64,000 nucleotides of DNA, from NCBI GenBank assembly GCA_036571765.1, contig BROE01000024.1, positions 7,458,048 to 7,522,047 of the forward strand, in the 5' to 3' direction. The position numbers and the translations under genes were made by a program. Under the pieces are notes generated by a model. It ran no database searches, was not told where the DNA came from, and was given only the letters and a program-made list of their open reading frames with translations. How positions within the stretch are numbered: position 1 is the stretch's first letter; every line of letters starts with the position of its first letter. This document shows positions 11,101-25,440 of the stretch, piece by piece. The DNA is from Plecoglossus altivelis (taxonomy: Eukaryota > Chordata > Actinopteri > Osmeriformes > Plecoglossidae).

Positions 11101-14000
11101 AAACAGTAAACCTCAGAGATTTTTTTGAGTGGGTTTTTCTACACCTTGCATACAGATGAGTGGTAAATCCGAATTCATATCCCAATGTACTTCTTTGAGC
11201 GGTGAAAAGCGTGTGTATGTGTGTGCTTTTCTTCCTGTCGGTTAGCAACTTCATTTGCCGCAAGAGGAAACCGGGACTTGACAAACGTCCGTCTGTAGCC
11301 TATACACCGCAAAGTGATCTAGCTTCAGTAACTTTCCAAGGTGCCCCACGTGATGACCACGATCCAAGCTTCTGCAGCTGCCATCAAGCCCCTCTCTGTC
11401 CCCCCGCTCCCCTTGGCCTCTGTCTGCTTCTCAGGGCAGGCACAAGTGAGTCTGCTCGTCTGTGTGGAAAGATAGGACGCTGGCGAATCTCAATGGCTTC
11501 CTAATGCCAGCCAGGGAACAGATATCACCATAGATACCCGTGCCAGCGGGAAAATAGATGCCACCATAGATGCCCGCCCAAGACATCTGGCACCCCAGGT
11601 GCCCTTGCACGCAGCCCCAGGATTCAGCTGCAGGAAGCCAGTGGTGCAGGTCCTGCCAGGATGACCCCCCACATCCCACAGCCCCCAGCCAAGCTCCTAT
11701 TGAAGCTTATTAAGGTCAGCAGGTCCCTTAGGATCCCATTCACCTCTCTAAAGCCTTTTGGTGGTGGGGGATTCGAGGGTGATCCAGACGGCAGTTCCAT
11801 CTCCTCCTCTATCCTTCTGTGCCAACTTCCCCCACAAACAAGCTCTGATCCTGGACATCTGGCCCAGCTTAGTCCCTGGTCTCCGGTGCCCGTCCAGGGC
11901 ACCTCAACTGTGGGATGAGTAGCAACACACCGATACCAGTCAGAATGAGCTTATTGATTGTGGTTGCGATGCTGATCCAGATATGGAAATGGAGAAGGCA
12001 CATGCAGACACGCAGGTGCAGGGGGTCGTCTTGGGTGGTTCCGCCACAGAATAGGTAGAGTATGTTATTATTACTGGTGGGACTGTTTGATTTGTTTACA
12101 TCTGCAAGAACTTTGTGGTCCTGTGGCACCAACAATGCTGTGAATCAAGCTCCAGTTTTGAAATGTGAAGTCATTTCTTATTTTAGGGGGTTTGCAGGCA
12201 TTTTGTGTGTGCGTTGGTGAATAGGCTGTCTCTCCAAGGTATGGTTTGTCTGTTTGATTAATGATGGTGCTCACACCAGACACTAAAACACTTAAGGGAT
12301 TTGAGCTTCATACGAAAAATTGATTACCTTTAACAAGAGAAAGATGGAGGCTGAAGGAAGAATAATGATTGGGCGCCTGTTTTGCTCCACAATCATTATA
12401 CTTTACTGAAGTAATAATTGATTCTTGGTCTGACTAAATTATCCAATATTAATGTCACCAAGAAGCAATAGTGAGAGTCATAAGTTTAAGTCCCCCAGCT
12501 ACACTGTATTTGATTGCGGTTGTTATATAACATGTGTCCTTCAGGAGACATTTTTAAATATTACAGTTCAGATTCCTGTTCAAACGAAAAAAAGCATCCT
12601 AAAAAACTCTTTCCAACCACCAATTTTCTCTGTTAATCACAGAAGTGTGTTTCATAACTGCAGCCTACGATACATCACGACAGACTGTTTCACTTTATTC
12701 TCCGTCTCTTTCAAAAACCGGAACAAACCCACTTTTGGGATCGTACTCTTGTACAGTAAAACCACCACAACTGACACCAATCCGCCTCTACAGTTCATGG
12801 AGAAACCGATGTCATCCAGTCTATAGATGATTTTCTGCATCTACTTCCTGTTCCTCCACTCCAGGGCCTCTTATTGAATCCCTGGCCCTGCTCTAATGAG
12901 CCTTGTGATGAGGTATGGATCGACATCCTGTTTATTTCAGGAAGACCTACTTTAGCGTGAAAAACAAGATAAATAAATAAATAAATAAGTCCTTTTTGGG
13001 GCAGGGGAGGGGGGCGGAACGTCCATTTTAAAGTGTTTATATTTCAACATCTCGCATTTACTTTCGAATCTATTTCTCTGACAGGCTCTGACCTTGATGT
13101 GATCACATGTCTTTAGTTGTGTCAGCCTCTTTATATTCCACCCTTCCACTCCCACCAGTCTGGGCACAACTAGACAGATGAACATAAAGGTCACTCACAG
13201 AGTCACTAACCCTCCTAAATGAGTGTTAATTCATCATTACCCTCCCAACATGCAGGCTGGTTTGGCAACATGCCCTGGTTTCCCAGCAGCCCACTAAGGG
13301 TCCTTCTCCACCTCTAGAGACGTTCACGCAGCTCAAACCTTAGATGAGCATGAGTGTCAAGTGCATGAGAGTGTGATGGGGTTCTGTCCTGCGCAGGGGA
13401 CAATCCTCACAAGAGATACTGTATCTCTCATTAGCAAAGCCATCTTTCGTTTTCAGAGGGTGATCAGATAGGGAAGAGCATGAGGGATGGGAGTAATTAA
13501 TACTGAGGTCATCCTGGACTCGCTCACTTCAACCTTCTCCACGTCTGTCAAAAGGGCAAAACAGCTGAATCGTAGATAAATGACCTTCAATCGCCAGCTC
13601 TCCCGGAAAATGTTGCCCAGACTTTGAATCTTCAGCCTTTCCCCAGAAGCCTGTCTGGCGTAGGTCTGCTCTCGTTCAACGGTTGTTTCACCTGCGTGTT
13701 CGGGTACTTAGAATGCACTCACACACTACCCATCTGACATGTGCTTTGTTTATCGGGCTGTTTTCGTGTCTGCGGGAGAGATCTGCCAGGTGGTAGAATT
13801 TGATCCCAATTTCCTCAACCACTGGAGATGTGCTGTAGGAGTGTTGAGCACAGTGGAGCAGGACTCCTGCAGCGTGGAGACCCTGCTGTGCTGACTCGAC
13901 TGACGCTCACCTCACTGACGCAGGCTCCACAACGGACCTTTGTTCATGAGAGGAAAACCTGCAAATAGTGCTTACAGAGGTATGAGTGCACGGCTGTGTG
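8156..14000. other. Intergenic, sema5a 3' flank
   Basis: No recognisable coding exon or RNA gene on either strand. The first part (to about 9240) is T-rich and may still be sema5a 3'UTR. It also contains a G-rich tandem segment at 9499-9563 and CA/GT-rich patches. Open frames here are short, lack splice-consistent neighbours and resemble nothing I know. Confidence 0.6.
9499..9563. repeat. G-rich tandem repeat, G-quadruplex candidate
   Basis: Repeated GGGGGCGGTGGGGAGGG-like units with many G tracts of at least four on the plus strand, so several quadruplex registers are possible. Confidence 0.75.
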
Positions 14001-14180
14001 TGCGTTTGTGTGTGTGTGTCTGTGTGTGTTCACTTGACTGAGAAACAGCAGGCACTGGAAACACATCTCTCAGAGATTCTTTTCCTCAGCGAAGGAGTGA
14101 CAGGTAGGATGATTCTGGGGTTTCAGAGACAAAAATGCTCAGAGTCAGGGTCTTCTGAGTTCACAAGATTGATACTCTCC

Positions 14181-14294
14181 TTCTCTCTCTCTTGTCTCTC
14201 TCTCTTGTCCCTCTCTCTCTTGTCCCTCTCTCTCTTGTCCCTCTCTCTCTCTCTGTCACCTTTTCTCTCTCTCTTTCTCTCCATCCTTCCCTCT
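14181..14294. repeat. CT-rich simple repeat
   Basis: Array of CTCTCT blocks separated by TTGTCC or TTGTCT, giving short leucine/serine-only frames. Confidence 0.9.
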
Positions 14295-15234
14295 CAGTGA
14301 GATTGACTGGTTTTGTTTTGGGCCAAAGCAGCTTGAGGCTAGAAAACCACTCTGGGGAGAATTGGCTTTAGATGAGATGAGGTTTGTCTCAGCGAGCTGT
14401 CAAGCCCTGTTTTTAAATTGGGGGATGAGGAAGCAGGAGACGGTGGATTATTCAGTCACTAAAGCATCTGTCTGCGATTTCTTTGGCGACCAGCCAACAG
14501 GGGCAAATCACTCTCTGTTTGACTCTGTTTACCTGTATTTGTTTTAAACCCTGCATCCCAATAACGCTCAGAGACTCTCGGTTTCACAGAACAAACAGTG
14601 TGCAGGCAGACTACATCACGTTCTGACATACAGCGCCCTGCTTTGAGCTCTCGGAACCAAAAGAAAACATGATCGTTTTCAAATGGAATATTGAGGATGA
14701 ATGTGTGATGGGGGAGTTGGAGGTCTGGCTGTGCTGCTGCGCAGGGGTGTCCTCCAGCACCAGCTCCGACAGGGGGTGTCATCATCACCATCACCATCAT
14801 CATCGTGAGGCGTGATCGAGGCCATGGAGAGAGGGGGAGCACTGCAGTATGTCACTGGGTTTGTGCGCACGGTCGCCGTGTTGTAATACAAGCCCAGTTT
14901 CCTTCCCTTCTCCGTCTCAGGTTCGCGTCAATTTCTCTTGATTTTCCTCTCCTCCAGTCATAGTGTGAAAGTGGAGATGAGGTGGATGGGCTGGGGAGGG
15001 AGGGAGGGAAGGAGGGAGGGAAGGAGGGAGGGAGGGAGTTTGTCTGAGTCCCTCTCAGAGAAACAGAATGCTACCCAGATGAGAAGAGAGGAGGTAGGTG
15101 GTCCTAAGCCCCACTGAGCCCTACTATTCCTGAGAGGAGACAAATGAGCCTGACATCCCTAAGGGGGATTGGGTTGGCAACATGTGCTCACACATACATA
15201 CACCGTGCTACTCTAAAATGCTATAAATCTTCTG

Positions 15235-15276
15235 TGATATACAGTATATTTATTTATTTATCTATACTGTATATCA
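15235..15276. repeat. AT-rich perfect inverted repeat (hairpin)
   Basis: A 14-base arm (TGATATACAGTATA) at 15235-15248 is exactly complementary to 15263-15276, with a 14-base TTTA-rich loop. No flanking transposon features or target-site duplication were recognised. Confidence 0.8.
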
Positions 15277-18200
15277 TTGTAATTATTCTTAGACCTCTCT
15301 CTCACACACACCCATTATGTTGTTGAAGAAAAGTTGCACAGAATTTGGCGATGGATTAAATTAGCTATGAGAAACCGCCTAGTATGTGGAATATTGATTG
15401 CGGCCACTCAAAAGCGACAGTTAACTGAAGCAAACCTCTCATTTGCACGCAGTGTGGAAATGACTGTGGAAATGGAAAACACTTCCGGCCATTGAATGAG
15501 TTAATTTAAACATTGGATATTTTGGGCGGTGGAAACGAGGTCAGACAGCATCATAGCGGAGTCATTAGCATGACCAATTAGTGTGGGTAGCATGTAAACT
15601 AGCATGATGTCCTGGTTGAGGGCTTTGATGTGGAGGGTTATGTAGTCTTTGTGGGCTGGAGTTTGCATCAATGGATATGACCCTAAAGAGAATCGAGAAA
15701 GCAAGACAGAGAGAAGAGGGGGTGACTCAAAGCCCTTGATAGAATCAACCCCCATGGGCTTTCCATCAGCAGTATTTATTCTATAGACACATTTTAATTA
15801 GCCCCTAACGGAGCTGCAGGAGACAAACTTGATCTGATTATGAGTAGAGTCTCACAGCGAACAAAATCAAATTTCACAACTAAACATCATTTGGATCAAG
15901 CCAGCAGGACACCACTCACCCTGTCTTGTGAGAAGGACTTCCATCCACACCTTGCCTTACCGTGTACGCAGAAGACAGTCAAATAACGTACCGAAACTTT
16001 ATGAAAGGTGAAACACGTGTTAACTTCGCCTTCCGACGACATGATAGCTCGCCCCCATTTGCATACAGACAAGATTAGAGTGGCTGGCGACTGCCACGGA
16101 CTGCTTAATGTCTGCAGGGTGTAAACACAACCCCATGTTTTATTCAGATCTAGGTGAGGAGGTGTCTGTAGGTGTCGGTTGCTGTGATAACTCTGACACC
16201 TCACATCTGCTGCCTAATGAGGCTGTCCGCGCCTCACGTCAAGGACATCAGGCGTTGCTGCGGCGTGCCGGAGAGATGGACTCGGAGTGCGAACGGCGTT
16301 TCTGATACAGTAGGTAGGGAGGCAGGAACCTCGCCGTCAGGAGTAGAGATGGCCTTCAGAGCCAAACGTTACCCGGGGCAACTTCAGAGACTGGGCTTTA
16401 TGTGAACGCACTGAAGAAGATCAGCACAGCTGACCACGTCTCAAAGATGGGAGACGGAACCGGACCACCAAAAGAACAACCACTTGGCGTGGTCGGTCAT
16501 GTGACATTTTCAAAAGGTACGAAACTGTCATAGGATTGGACCCTCAAAGCTTTACCTCTGATATGTTTTCAGATGGAGCAAGGCTATGAGGAGCGGGGAG
16601 GAGAGAGGGGGGTTGAGAGAGGAGCGAGGTTGGAGCAGAGAAGATAGAGGGGGGAGCAGAGAGGTTAAAGCTGAAAGAAGTTGGCGAAGCAGAGAGGGAA
16701 AGAAGAAGAATTATTCTTCAGAAGAGGACAGAGAAGGAGGACAGTTCGGAGCATGAGGCAGGACATGAGTGATGAAGGAAAGGCTTCTGTGATTGAGAAG
16801 GAGGAGAGCAAGCCTCTCAGGCAGTATTCTTCCATGGTCGTTGATTCCTTGTGACCCAGGGTTAATGTGGCGGCACGGGGCCCCCTACAGGTCACCATCA
16901 TATTTCAGCTCTTTAATAAGCCTGCCTCTCAGTCCACTGGCGTTTCTGCTTAATTACTCTGTCCAGTGTTCTGGCAATACTAACTCTTATATTACTGCAA
17001 CCGCAGGCATGAATAAAGATATGGACTGTATTTCTCTGTATGGCACTCCCCTCTGTTTCATTCTCTCTCGTTTTCTTTCTCTCTCACACCAACATGTGCA
17101 AAACATCTCTTAGCGCACTGCGTGGAGTCTATCGTTCTTACTAGTTCCCTTTGTCATGTATCAAATGTTCAATTTGGATGTTATTAGCCTCTGGGGGAAA
17201 TGAAACACTTGATTTTCCAACAACACCGCAAGCAGAATTAGAGAAGGCATACAATGCAAATGAGCACCCAATTTATCAACACCCCTATGATGCACACTGG
17301 TGGGTGGGTATCACTGTCAAAGGGCCAATTAGCACGAAGCTCACTGTGATCGCACAAGCCCAGGAGAGGCTGGCCATTATTACACAGATTCATCATTAGC
17401 AGAGACTGGGACACGATAGGAGCGAGTCCCCACTGCCTTTGACTCTGACACGAACGTGCTGGGCCTTTTGTAGAGTGTGTACAATGCCAGCAATGATTTG
17501 TAGGCCATGGGTGTATTTTTATCAAGCTCTTTTTAAACATTTCATCAAACCAAATCCAAACCATTACAATCTGCAGCTCCCAGTGGTAGAAAGGATAAAA
17601 GGAAGGTTGAGATATCCAAGGTTTTTTAGTCCTCCAACATCTGCTTGCCTCCAACAGCTTTTTGACGACGGTGGACTGGAGTCAAGGGGTTGCACATGTT
17701 CCCTTTGACCCTGGAAAGCATCCTCACATCAATTGAACTCACAGAGGAGGGGGGAGGGGTTGGGGTTCAGAAGTGCTCTGCAGAGTCAAGTCAATACAAC
17801 ACACAGAGAATATTTGAGGATGGAGACCAAGGCTTATCACATGTCCGACAGCAGTGTCTCTTTCACGGAGTTGCTGGAGGTAACATCTACCAACACTAAC
17901 TTTGTAGCTCCATGGATCATCGACAGCAACGATGTGTTGATGACCTTGGGAAAGCCTTAAAGGAGCTGTTTTTGCCCTGATCTATGGAAGCCGCTTGCAT
18001 CATATGATATTTATTGCGTGAGTTGACATGGTTCCATCATCTCACCTAATATTTTATACGGCAGCAAGTTTTTGTCAGCAGGTTGTTTAATATTTGAAAG
18101 CTTAAAGGTGAACGTGGCAACTCCAGCAAGCGCTGTCTTTAATTCACAGTCCACTGCTTTTGCACTAGCATTGTCTAATTTGTAAATGGACATTGATACA

Positions 18201-20400
18201 TAGCATTTTGATTTCAGGTTCTCCTTAGTCAGGTTTGGGATTGTATCTTTCTGTATGGTATTCTATTGTTCGGTCATAATTGTCCTTCAATGAAAGCACT
18301 GGACCTGAAACTGGCCTGTCGGGGCATGAAAGCCTCATCCCAGCTCAGTCAACAGTTTGAGTGGTGTTGTTTCCGCAACTTCTGAAGGTCGTAAGATGAT
18401 GATCTGTCAGTCAGCATGGTGTGGGCGATGGCATCTGGGTACTGCAAATCAATATAGAGGGGATGTGTGTGTGTGGGCGGGAGGGGGGGGCAGGCAGGCA
18501 AAGAGCATGCTGGGAAGGGGTAACAAGGGCAAGCAAGAACAGAGCAGAGTGGCTCTTGGACTGGTAAATAAATGTGAATCAATGTAAAATTGCCTTTCTT
18601 CCCTTCCAGCATGGAATGTCGTTTAGAATCTGTATACATCCATTAAAAGTTCAATAGAATAATTGGGAGGATTTTATATATTTTGTACGATGTAGAAAAT
18701 GTAAGACAACCAAGGTTTCATTTCCAGAGGGTCACACTAACACAGTATTAGCAGTCAGAAACACACACACACACATCGTAGTACTACCTCATTATCACTG
18801 TTTATTTATCATTTCCCTCAAGTGCTGGCCAAATGAACACAGCACAAATAGACAACTACCTGTATACACAAACACATAAACACACACACAGGGACATAGG
18901 TTAACAGGTCAAAGGTACTCAAAGTTAACCAAAGTAAATAATTGCCTGTTTAAATCTAGCCTGACAGTTTGCTGTCCTCAAAGGACATTGGAGACTGTTG
19001 ACTCTGTGGTAAATGGTATACCATTCTAAGCCAGCACCATATATTACCAAGTTAATATGTGATTTGTCATTGGTCTATTCCACATATCTGTTCATAATCC
19101 CCTGTACAAAAGCGTGCTTCCAGCTGCCTTCAGGAATGATGGTGTTCCATGGATTAGATGAACTTCCACATTCCCTTTCCCAGCATGGAGTGTGTCAGGT
19201 GCATTTAAGCACATGGTAATAATCCTCATGGAAGTGTCAAATGCATAAATGAATCATGTCTGTATTTATTATACATTTAGTTTATTACAACAGGGCCTCC
19301 CCTCCAGTACAACTCAACATTGTGGATTTAGGTACCTCTTACGGAACAGTCATACAAGTGTCTTTCTGGTCTGGCATTTAGGTCATCAATTATGAAAGTC
19401 CTCCATTGCATATTCCTCCTCATCACATAACTGCGGGTATCAAAATATACTCGGAATACTAACCGATGAAATGAAACATTTAAACGCAGATAAAAAATGG
19501 AATTGACAGGAATTATACATCACGACATAACCCATGGGGTGCATTTTGTCTGAAAGACAGCTCTTTTCGCAGTCCAAACACACAGAGAAGTAGGTTTAGG
19601 AAAGAGAACGACACAGAAGCAGCACCATTTTGATTTATTCACCAGCTCGCGAGCAGAGGTGTGCAGCGGTGGGCTGGCTGGGCTGAGAGACATCGATGTT
19701 GTTCTGGAGTTTGGACAAGCCTCTTATAACCAGGTACATGATATGAGTTGGGGAGATGTTATTGGTGCACGGATGGATCATTTGGACGTCACTGAAGAGG
19801 AAAGGTAGTGCGCCGATAGTAATTTCGGGGAGAAATAGGTTCACGGTCGATTTTGGTGCAGTTTCCAGGGAGAATGAATGATAAAAGGCAGAACTCATTA
19901 TTTCACGCCAACCTATAACAGCAACAGTTCAGAGCAGGAATTCGATACATGTGCAGGTGTTCCCAAAAAAGGTCAGAGTGCGTTGAGGAAAACGATCATT
20001 TTGCCGGCTCATCGTTTGCAAAAAAAAACAAATGTACCCCTCTTACTTCAACGCTTCTTCATTCTTGCTGCACATGCACTTACTTATCTTTGATTCTCTG
20101 AAGGTTGGCGTGAGGTTATGTGTATCTCTGATCCAAACACTGTCCACCTCTAATAGAATACACCACGGAATACTACTAATCTTGTCCATCTTTGTAGCTG
20201 TATTGACAGCCCCTCTGACCAATGAATTATGGCTGTGCTGTTCCTTGGGCCAATCAGACTGGCACTGTTCCAAGCAGTGTTGGCTATTACAGTGCAGTGT
20301 CATCACCCCTGCCGCCCACCAGCAGATAAGGAGTTCGAGAAATAACAAGTTGAGCACAAGTTGAGTTCCGTTCTACCTCCACCAAGCTACACACAGAGAC

Positions 20401-21999
20401 TCAGCAGACGAGCGTTTAACCCTGATGGGGTCGGAGGCTCGGTGACCCGAGAGAAAGACGCAGACACAGACGGAGACGGAGAGAGAGATTGAGGGAGAGA
20501 GAGTAATCTGGTTAGAGCTACACACTGTCCCAGTAAATGATGGTGCAGATAGTACACCCAGACACTGTCCTACTTTTCTACAGGCCTTGGGAACTCAGAC
20601 CTCTCTAAACCAATCTTCATATTTAAAGGCTTATTAAGGATGGTCTGATTCATGATGTTATTCAGACTTCAAATGAAACTTTTTGCCCATCTTGCACCAC
20701 TTGCAACCACCCGCCCACCCCCCCAAAAAAAACACACACAAAAAAACAAACACACACACTCACACATACGTACATCATGTAGCCTTCTGTAATGCTGCGG
20801 AGCCGAGGAGCGCCAGTTCACCAATAACACCAGCTGCTAATTAGAGCCACGGCTCATTAGTTTTCCGGTCTCCATCTTTGGCCTCCACAGTTATCCCTCT
20901 GAGGACCTCCAGTGGCCCCTCGCATGCCTTCCCCTTATCAGTCAAGATACTGGACATCATGATGTGTGTGTTTGTGTACATATGCAAAGCTGTTTGGGGA
21001 GCTGGGCTAGGTTAGGCAATAAGGGAGCGAGAGCAATTGTGTACGTGTCTCTTTGTCTGCATGTCTGCGTGCTGTGTGTGCGAAGCCAGACCACAACATG
21101 GAGAGAACTGTGTCTATGCTAAGCTCACGACAAGGCAGTTTTCTGGAACCAAGTTATTGATTTCTTCATTGACAAAATTGAGCTATACGAGGAAGACTCG
21201 GTCGTGAGCTGACACGTTGGACCAGCCCGTCAGGAGGTGTGATGGATCAGAGCAGGAGCGCAGGCACAGACAGGACCTGGAGGAGCCTGGGGCCAGAACA
21301 AGGAGTATACCGTGCACAGCTCTCTATCACTGAGCTAACCCATCTCCTGTCTGACAGCAACGCAGTGCGTGAAGCAACATGGGCACAGGGGTTAATGGCT
21401 GTGCTGAACATGTATCCGTGAACAGATCCTCACAGGACTTCGCGGTGCTTTAATAACCAGAGACCCTTCTTTCCAAGGGGCAGGAAAAGCGAATGTGTTC
21501 CTCTGTTACAGCTGACGATAACATGGCCCCCAGCGGCGGCGCTCAGCACTAAGCGCACGGCACTTACACATTTCGTTGAAATTTGTTCTGCGTATAATAT
21601 AGATTTTCCAATAAAACAGTAATCACTGAGCAAAATCCCCAAGGTCGCATCTGACGCACATACTCTGTCACTTTATATGTACCATGATTTACAACACGTA
21701 AACAAAGAATCCATTTTTAAACCCATCCTTGATGCATCCTCTTTCCTCTGGGACCGTGGAGCACAGCCCCCCCCTCCCCATCCTCTCCCTCCTCGATGCG
21801 TGTGAGGTGGATCAAAAGCCTCCTGCGTGCCCAGTTCCTGGTGCTGCCTGGGTAGAGCAGAGGAACTCTGGGTCCATCCAGCCTTCTCCAGATATCATGA
21901 CGCAGCTGGCCAGCTGACAGCTAACCCAATGCTACAGCAACCATCTGTTTGCAACTCTGACACCCCACCCCCTGTGTGACACACTGCATGAGAAACAGA

Positions 22000-22050
<51 letters not shown>

Positions 22051-25000
22051 ATGGGCCTGGGCATGTTAGCTGATGTGTATCTGAAAGTGATGTTGTGTGA
22101 TTCGGATGTTTGTGCGTATTTGTCATGATGTGTCATGATGCGTTGGTATGGTTGGTGGTGTTTGACTGTGTGTTAGAGAGAGGGCATGTAGTGTTCAGAT
22201 AGCTACAGCTGGGGTGAACAACACTAAGGTAGGGCTGAAACAGACAGTTTGCCCTCCTGTGGTCTGGTCAAGTGCTTAATAATGTATCGGTAGACCTCAC
22301 CTTCAGCTTCTTACATTTTACATCTGTACCTATACCTCACACTTACTTTTTGAATCACTCCAACTCCCATCCCTCTCTTCATACAATGTTTTTACCCTCC
22401 ACTTCGTCCCAATCTCTCCCTCTTGCATCCCACTCTCGTACCTCGTGACCAGACTCTGACCAACCTATCTTTCTCCTTCCTTGCCCATTCTTCTAGCGCT
22501 CCTCCCAGCAGGGTGCGATGGGTAAACATGGACACTAAACTGGTTCTGATGAGAGGCTGTTTATGTAGTGATCGTTGGGATTAAAGCAGTCTGGCCTGTT
22601 AGGCTATTTAGAAACGTCCCCCGAGAGTCAACGATGTGTGATTAGCTCGGCCTTCAGATGCACTTTGGCCTTCTGAGAGCCCATTTAGTTCACTTTTCCA
22701 AATACGCTTGTTCACTTAGACGTAGTCATGTGTCATAACAACAAGGTGGGTAAGATTTATTGAAGGGTAGATTAGCGTTGAGAACATTTTCCCTGAGCAC
22801 AGGAAACACATGATTGTAACACGCACACACATGGTCCATCCTTCAGTCAGAACACGTCCGTTACTGCCCAACACACTCATCTCCAGGAAATCCAATTAAT
22901 CATTAATTTGCATAAGCCATTACGGCTGTCGGAACAGAGGAAGTCGTAAATCCTGAAAAGTGTGCAATTGTTGTGGGAAGTTTCTAGACGCTAACTATTG
23001 ATGTGTTTTTGTTGCTGTTAATGTGTTGTCTTTGACTGATGACGATGGAGAGTCTCCAGGGCTGAAGCGCTATTGAAAGTTGTACTTGCTGACGATGGAG
23101 TTTTGTCTTTATTTTTAAGTGATAAATTCACTGAAATGCAGTGAATTTAGCTTTGAGTTCCTTTAGACTTTGTTATTGCAGTGGCCGCTATAGCCAAATG
23201 TATTGTATTGTTCAACAGCATGTTAACTCGCAGACCAACTGAATTAAGATAGATTGTTCAGAATCTTGGGAATGTTAAGGTCAGTGTTTCGTTGCGCAAT
23301 TACTTTCCTCCACGTTTCAAAACTCCACTTCTGCAAATATTCACTCTGCTCACTGGACCAGAGGCCACTATACATCAATAAACATGATGAACCAAAAACA
23401 GGGTTTTTTTGCAACGCGATAAAACAATTTCAAAAGCAACCATTATGTTAGGAAAGCATGTCTCTGGACCTGGAGAAGCCACGTGTGGCTAGCATGGTTC
23501 CTCTGCAGAGCAATGCTGGCTTTGGCACAGCTGCGCTGTTGACAGTAGATACAGGATTCGACAGGGGCTCCCTTGTCCTACGGAAATGTGAGGCCCCAGT
23601 TTCTTTTCTTTGGGCTTCATTTAGGCCATTCGATAACAAGGGAATACTGTCATGTATGCCCCATTGCACTCTCAGTGCCCTGATTTATACAGATTACCTC
23701 CAAGTGTTCTGTCGGTACTGTACGGTAAAAAGGCACCTTGAGCTTTTCTTAATTAAGAAAGCGTAATTTAAAACGTCATCGCCCCTTCCAGTTCAGCGAC
23801 CACAGCGACGGAGAGGAGCTGCAAGGTTCTTCGTCTTCGGCGGCGGTCGTTACTCAGATTTGGTGAGGTGAGCTCATGCTAATAGCCAAGGTAAACAAGG
23901 AAGGGAGAAATGACGGATGCTTTCGTGTTCTGAAACCACTCACCTTCCCAAGGGGTGTTGCTTTGTCAAAGACAAGGCCAAAGCTGATGGGACTCTTCCT
24001 CATGTTGATTACTCTGGTTGAGTTTCCAGTCGTATATCAAACTCGAATTGCGTGCGTGTGTGATTTCAGAGTCTTAAGCTATTGAGAACGTGTGCAATCC
24101 CACAGGAGCATTTAACGTGTTGTCTATCCATCACAGTAGCCCGATTGGACACATTATTTTCTATTTAACAAAGTTTTGCGGCGTTATACTGTAAAATGTC
24201 TCGATTTAGTAGTGGATAGGCCCTGTTGAATTCAAAAACCTGAACCCTCCCAAATCCATTTGAACCCTATTTTAAGTGGATACAACAGCTAGTGTTCTCA
24301 GCCTCACTCATTAAAAGCCCAAAGAGACAGAACTCGTCTCTGGCTAGAGGCTATAGTTAAACACATCCCATGCCCATGTTCACTAGTAATACCCTACGGT
24401 TACATATTCTTATTCCCCTCAATGTACTTTTCACGTTCAATATTCATCATTCAAGTACATTCGATCTTGAGACCTTTTATTTTGAAACATGATTTAAATC
24501 AACCAGATATTAGATAGAGGGCAGGTTCCCTCTGTTGTATTCGTCAAAAGTTGAACAGCTTCTCTCTGAGAGACTCCAGACTAGTGGGACGCCCATAGCA
24601 AAGATCGTTTAATTAATAAGCTTCATCATCTGAGGAAAGTCACCTTGAATGATGAAATGATCCTCTAATGAAAACAATAATTGTAATCAATCAAAACTCA
24701 TTATCTAGAAACCTTTTACATTGCCCCAAGATGATCCCCCCCATGCCTACCTACAGTAGCTAGAACGCCACAGCAAATCATGTCCAAAGCCTCTAGACTG
24801 AAGCACAAAGTACGCTTAAAGATTGTTTCCCACCCAAACACGTTCTGACACAGGCACACAATAAAAGACAGAAAAGACTATTCAAATGTGCAAGGCTGCT
24901 CGTTTGCGCGATACAAGGCACAATTTCATGTGGGTTTTGCCCGTCCCAAAGAATGAATCAGCCTGACTACCTCCTCTGTCTTCTCCTCAGCAGAGTTAGC

Positions 25001-25440
25001 CTCCAGTGTGCTATGTGTAGGCAGCATGCTGTGCATCCTATTGCCCTTTCCTGCAGGATACAATGAGTCAACATGAGAGTTCTGCTAGACTCTGTCTCCC
25101 TACTTATAAAACAACTGATCTCATGGTTGGTATGCAATGAGAATTTCAAGATAAACCGAGGTATGCGTGTGTGTAGCTGGCAGTGCTTTAGCCTTGCATA
25201 CATCCATAATAAAACACCTGATAAAAAATGTGTAGGCAGCTTGTGTGAGGGAGGAGGAACATAACTTGATCTGTGTGGTCAACCATTAGCACGTAGCCGT
25301 GAAGACGAAACGAGGAAAAGCCAAACCCCCCCTAGGAATCCGTCTAAGTGCTTCCACCTAACCACTCCTGCAAGGAGGAGAGGAGACACGGGGAGGCAGC
25401 TGATACAGACTATTAGGACGCGTCCTCCGCTGTTGCTTCC
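20401..25440. other. Intergenic, 3' flank of mtrr
   Basis: No gene recognised. Includes a long GT array (22003-22049). Two segments (about 20800-20900 and 22880-22940) carry TAATTAG, TTAATCATTAATTTGCAT-type homeodomain/POU-like motifs and could be conserved non-coding elements, but this cannot be judged without alignment. The end nearest 25441 must hold the mtrr 3'UTR; no clear poly(A) signal was identified for it. Confidence 0.5.
22003..22049. repeat. GT dinucleotide microsatellite
   Basis: About 23 uninterrupted GT units in the intergenic region. Confidence 0.97.

Larger units (their letters stand above)
14001..20400. other. Intergenic, no gene seen
   Basis: Contains a CT-rich array (14181-14294), a GGGA-type purine repeat (about 14995-15036) and an AT-rich hairpin (15235-15276). 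No coding exon, tRNA-like or rRNA-like sequence was recognised. Confidence 0.6.

Noticed and set aside
11519..11580. Short imperfect repeat around CACCATAGATRCCCG
   Set aside because: Only two copies; not enough to name an array, and no CRISPR-like structure.
8156..25440. Search for tRNA, rRNA, transposase or retroelement genes
   Set aside because: No recognisable motif was found by eye; small degenerate elements could be missed without a repeat library.
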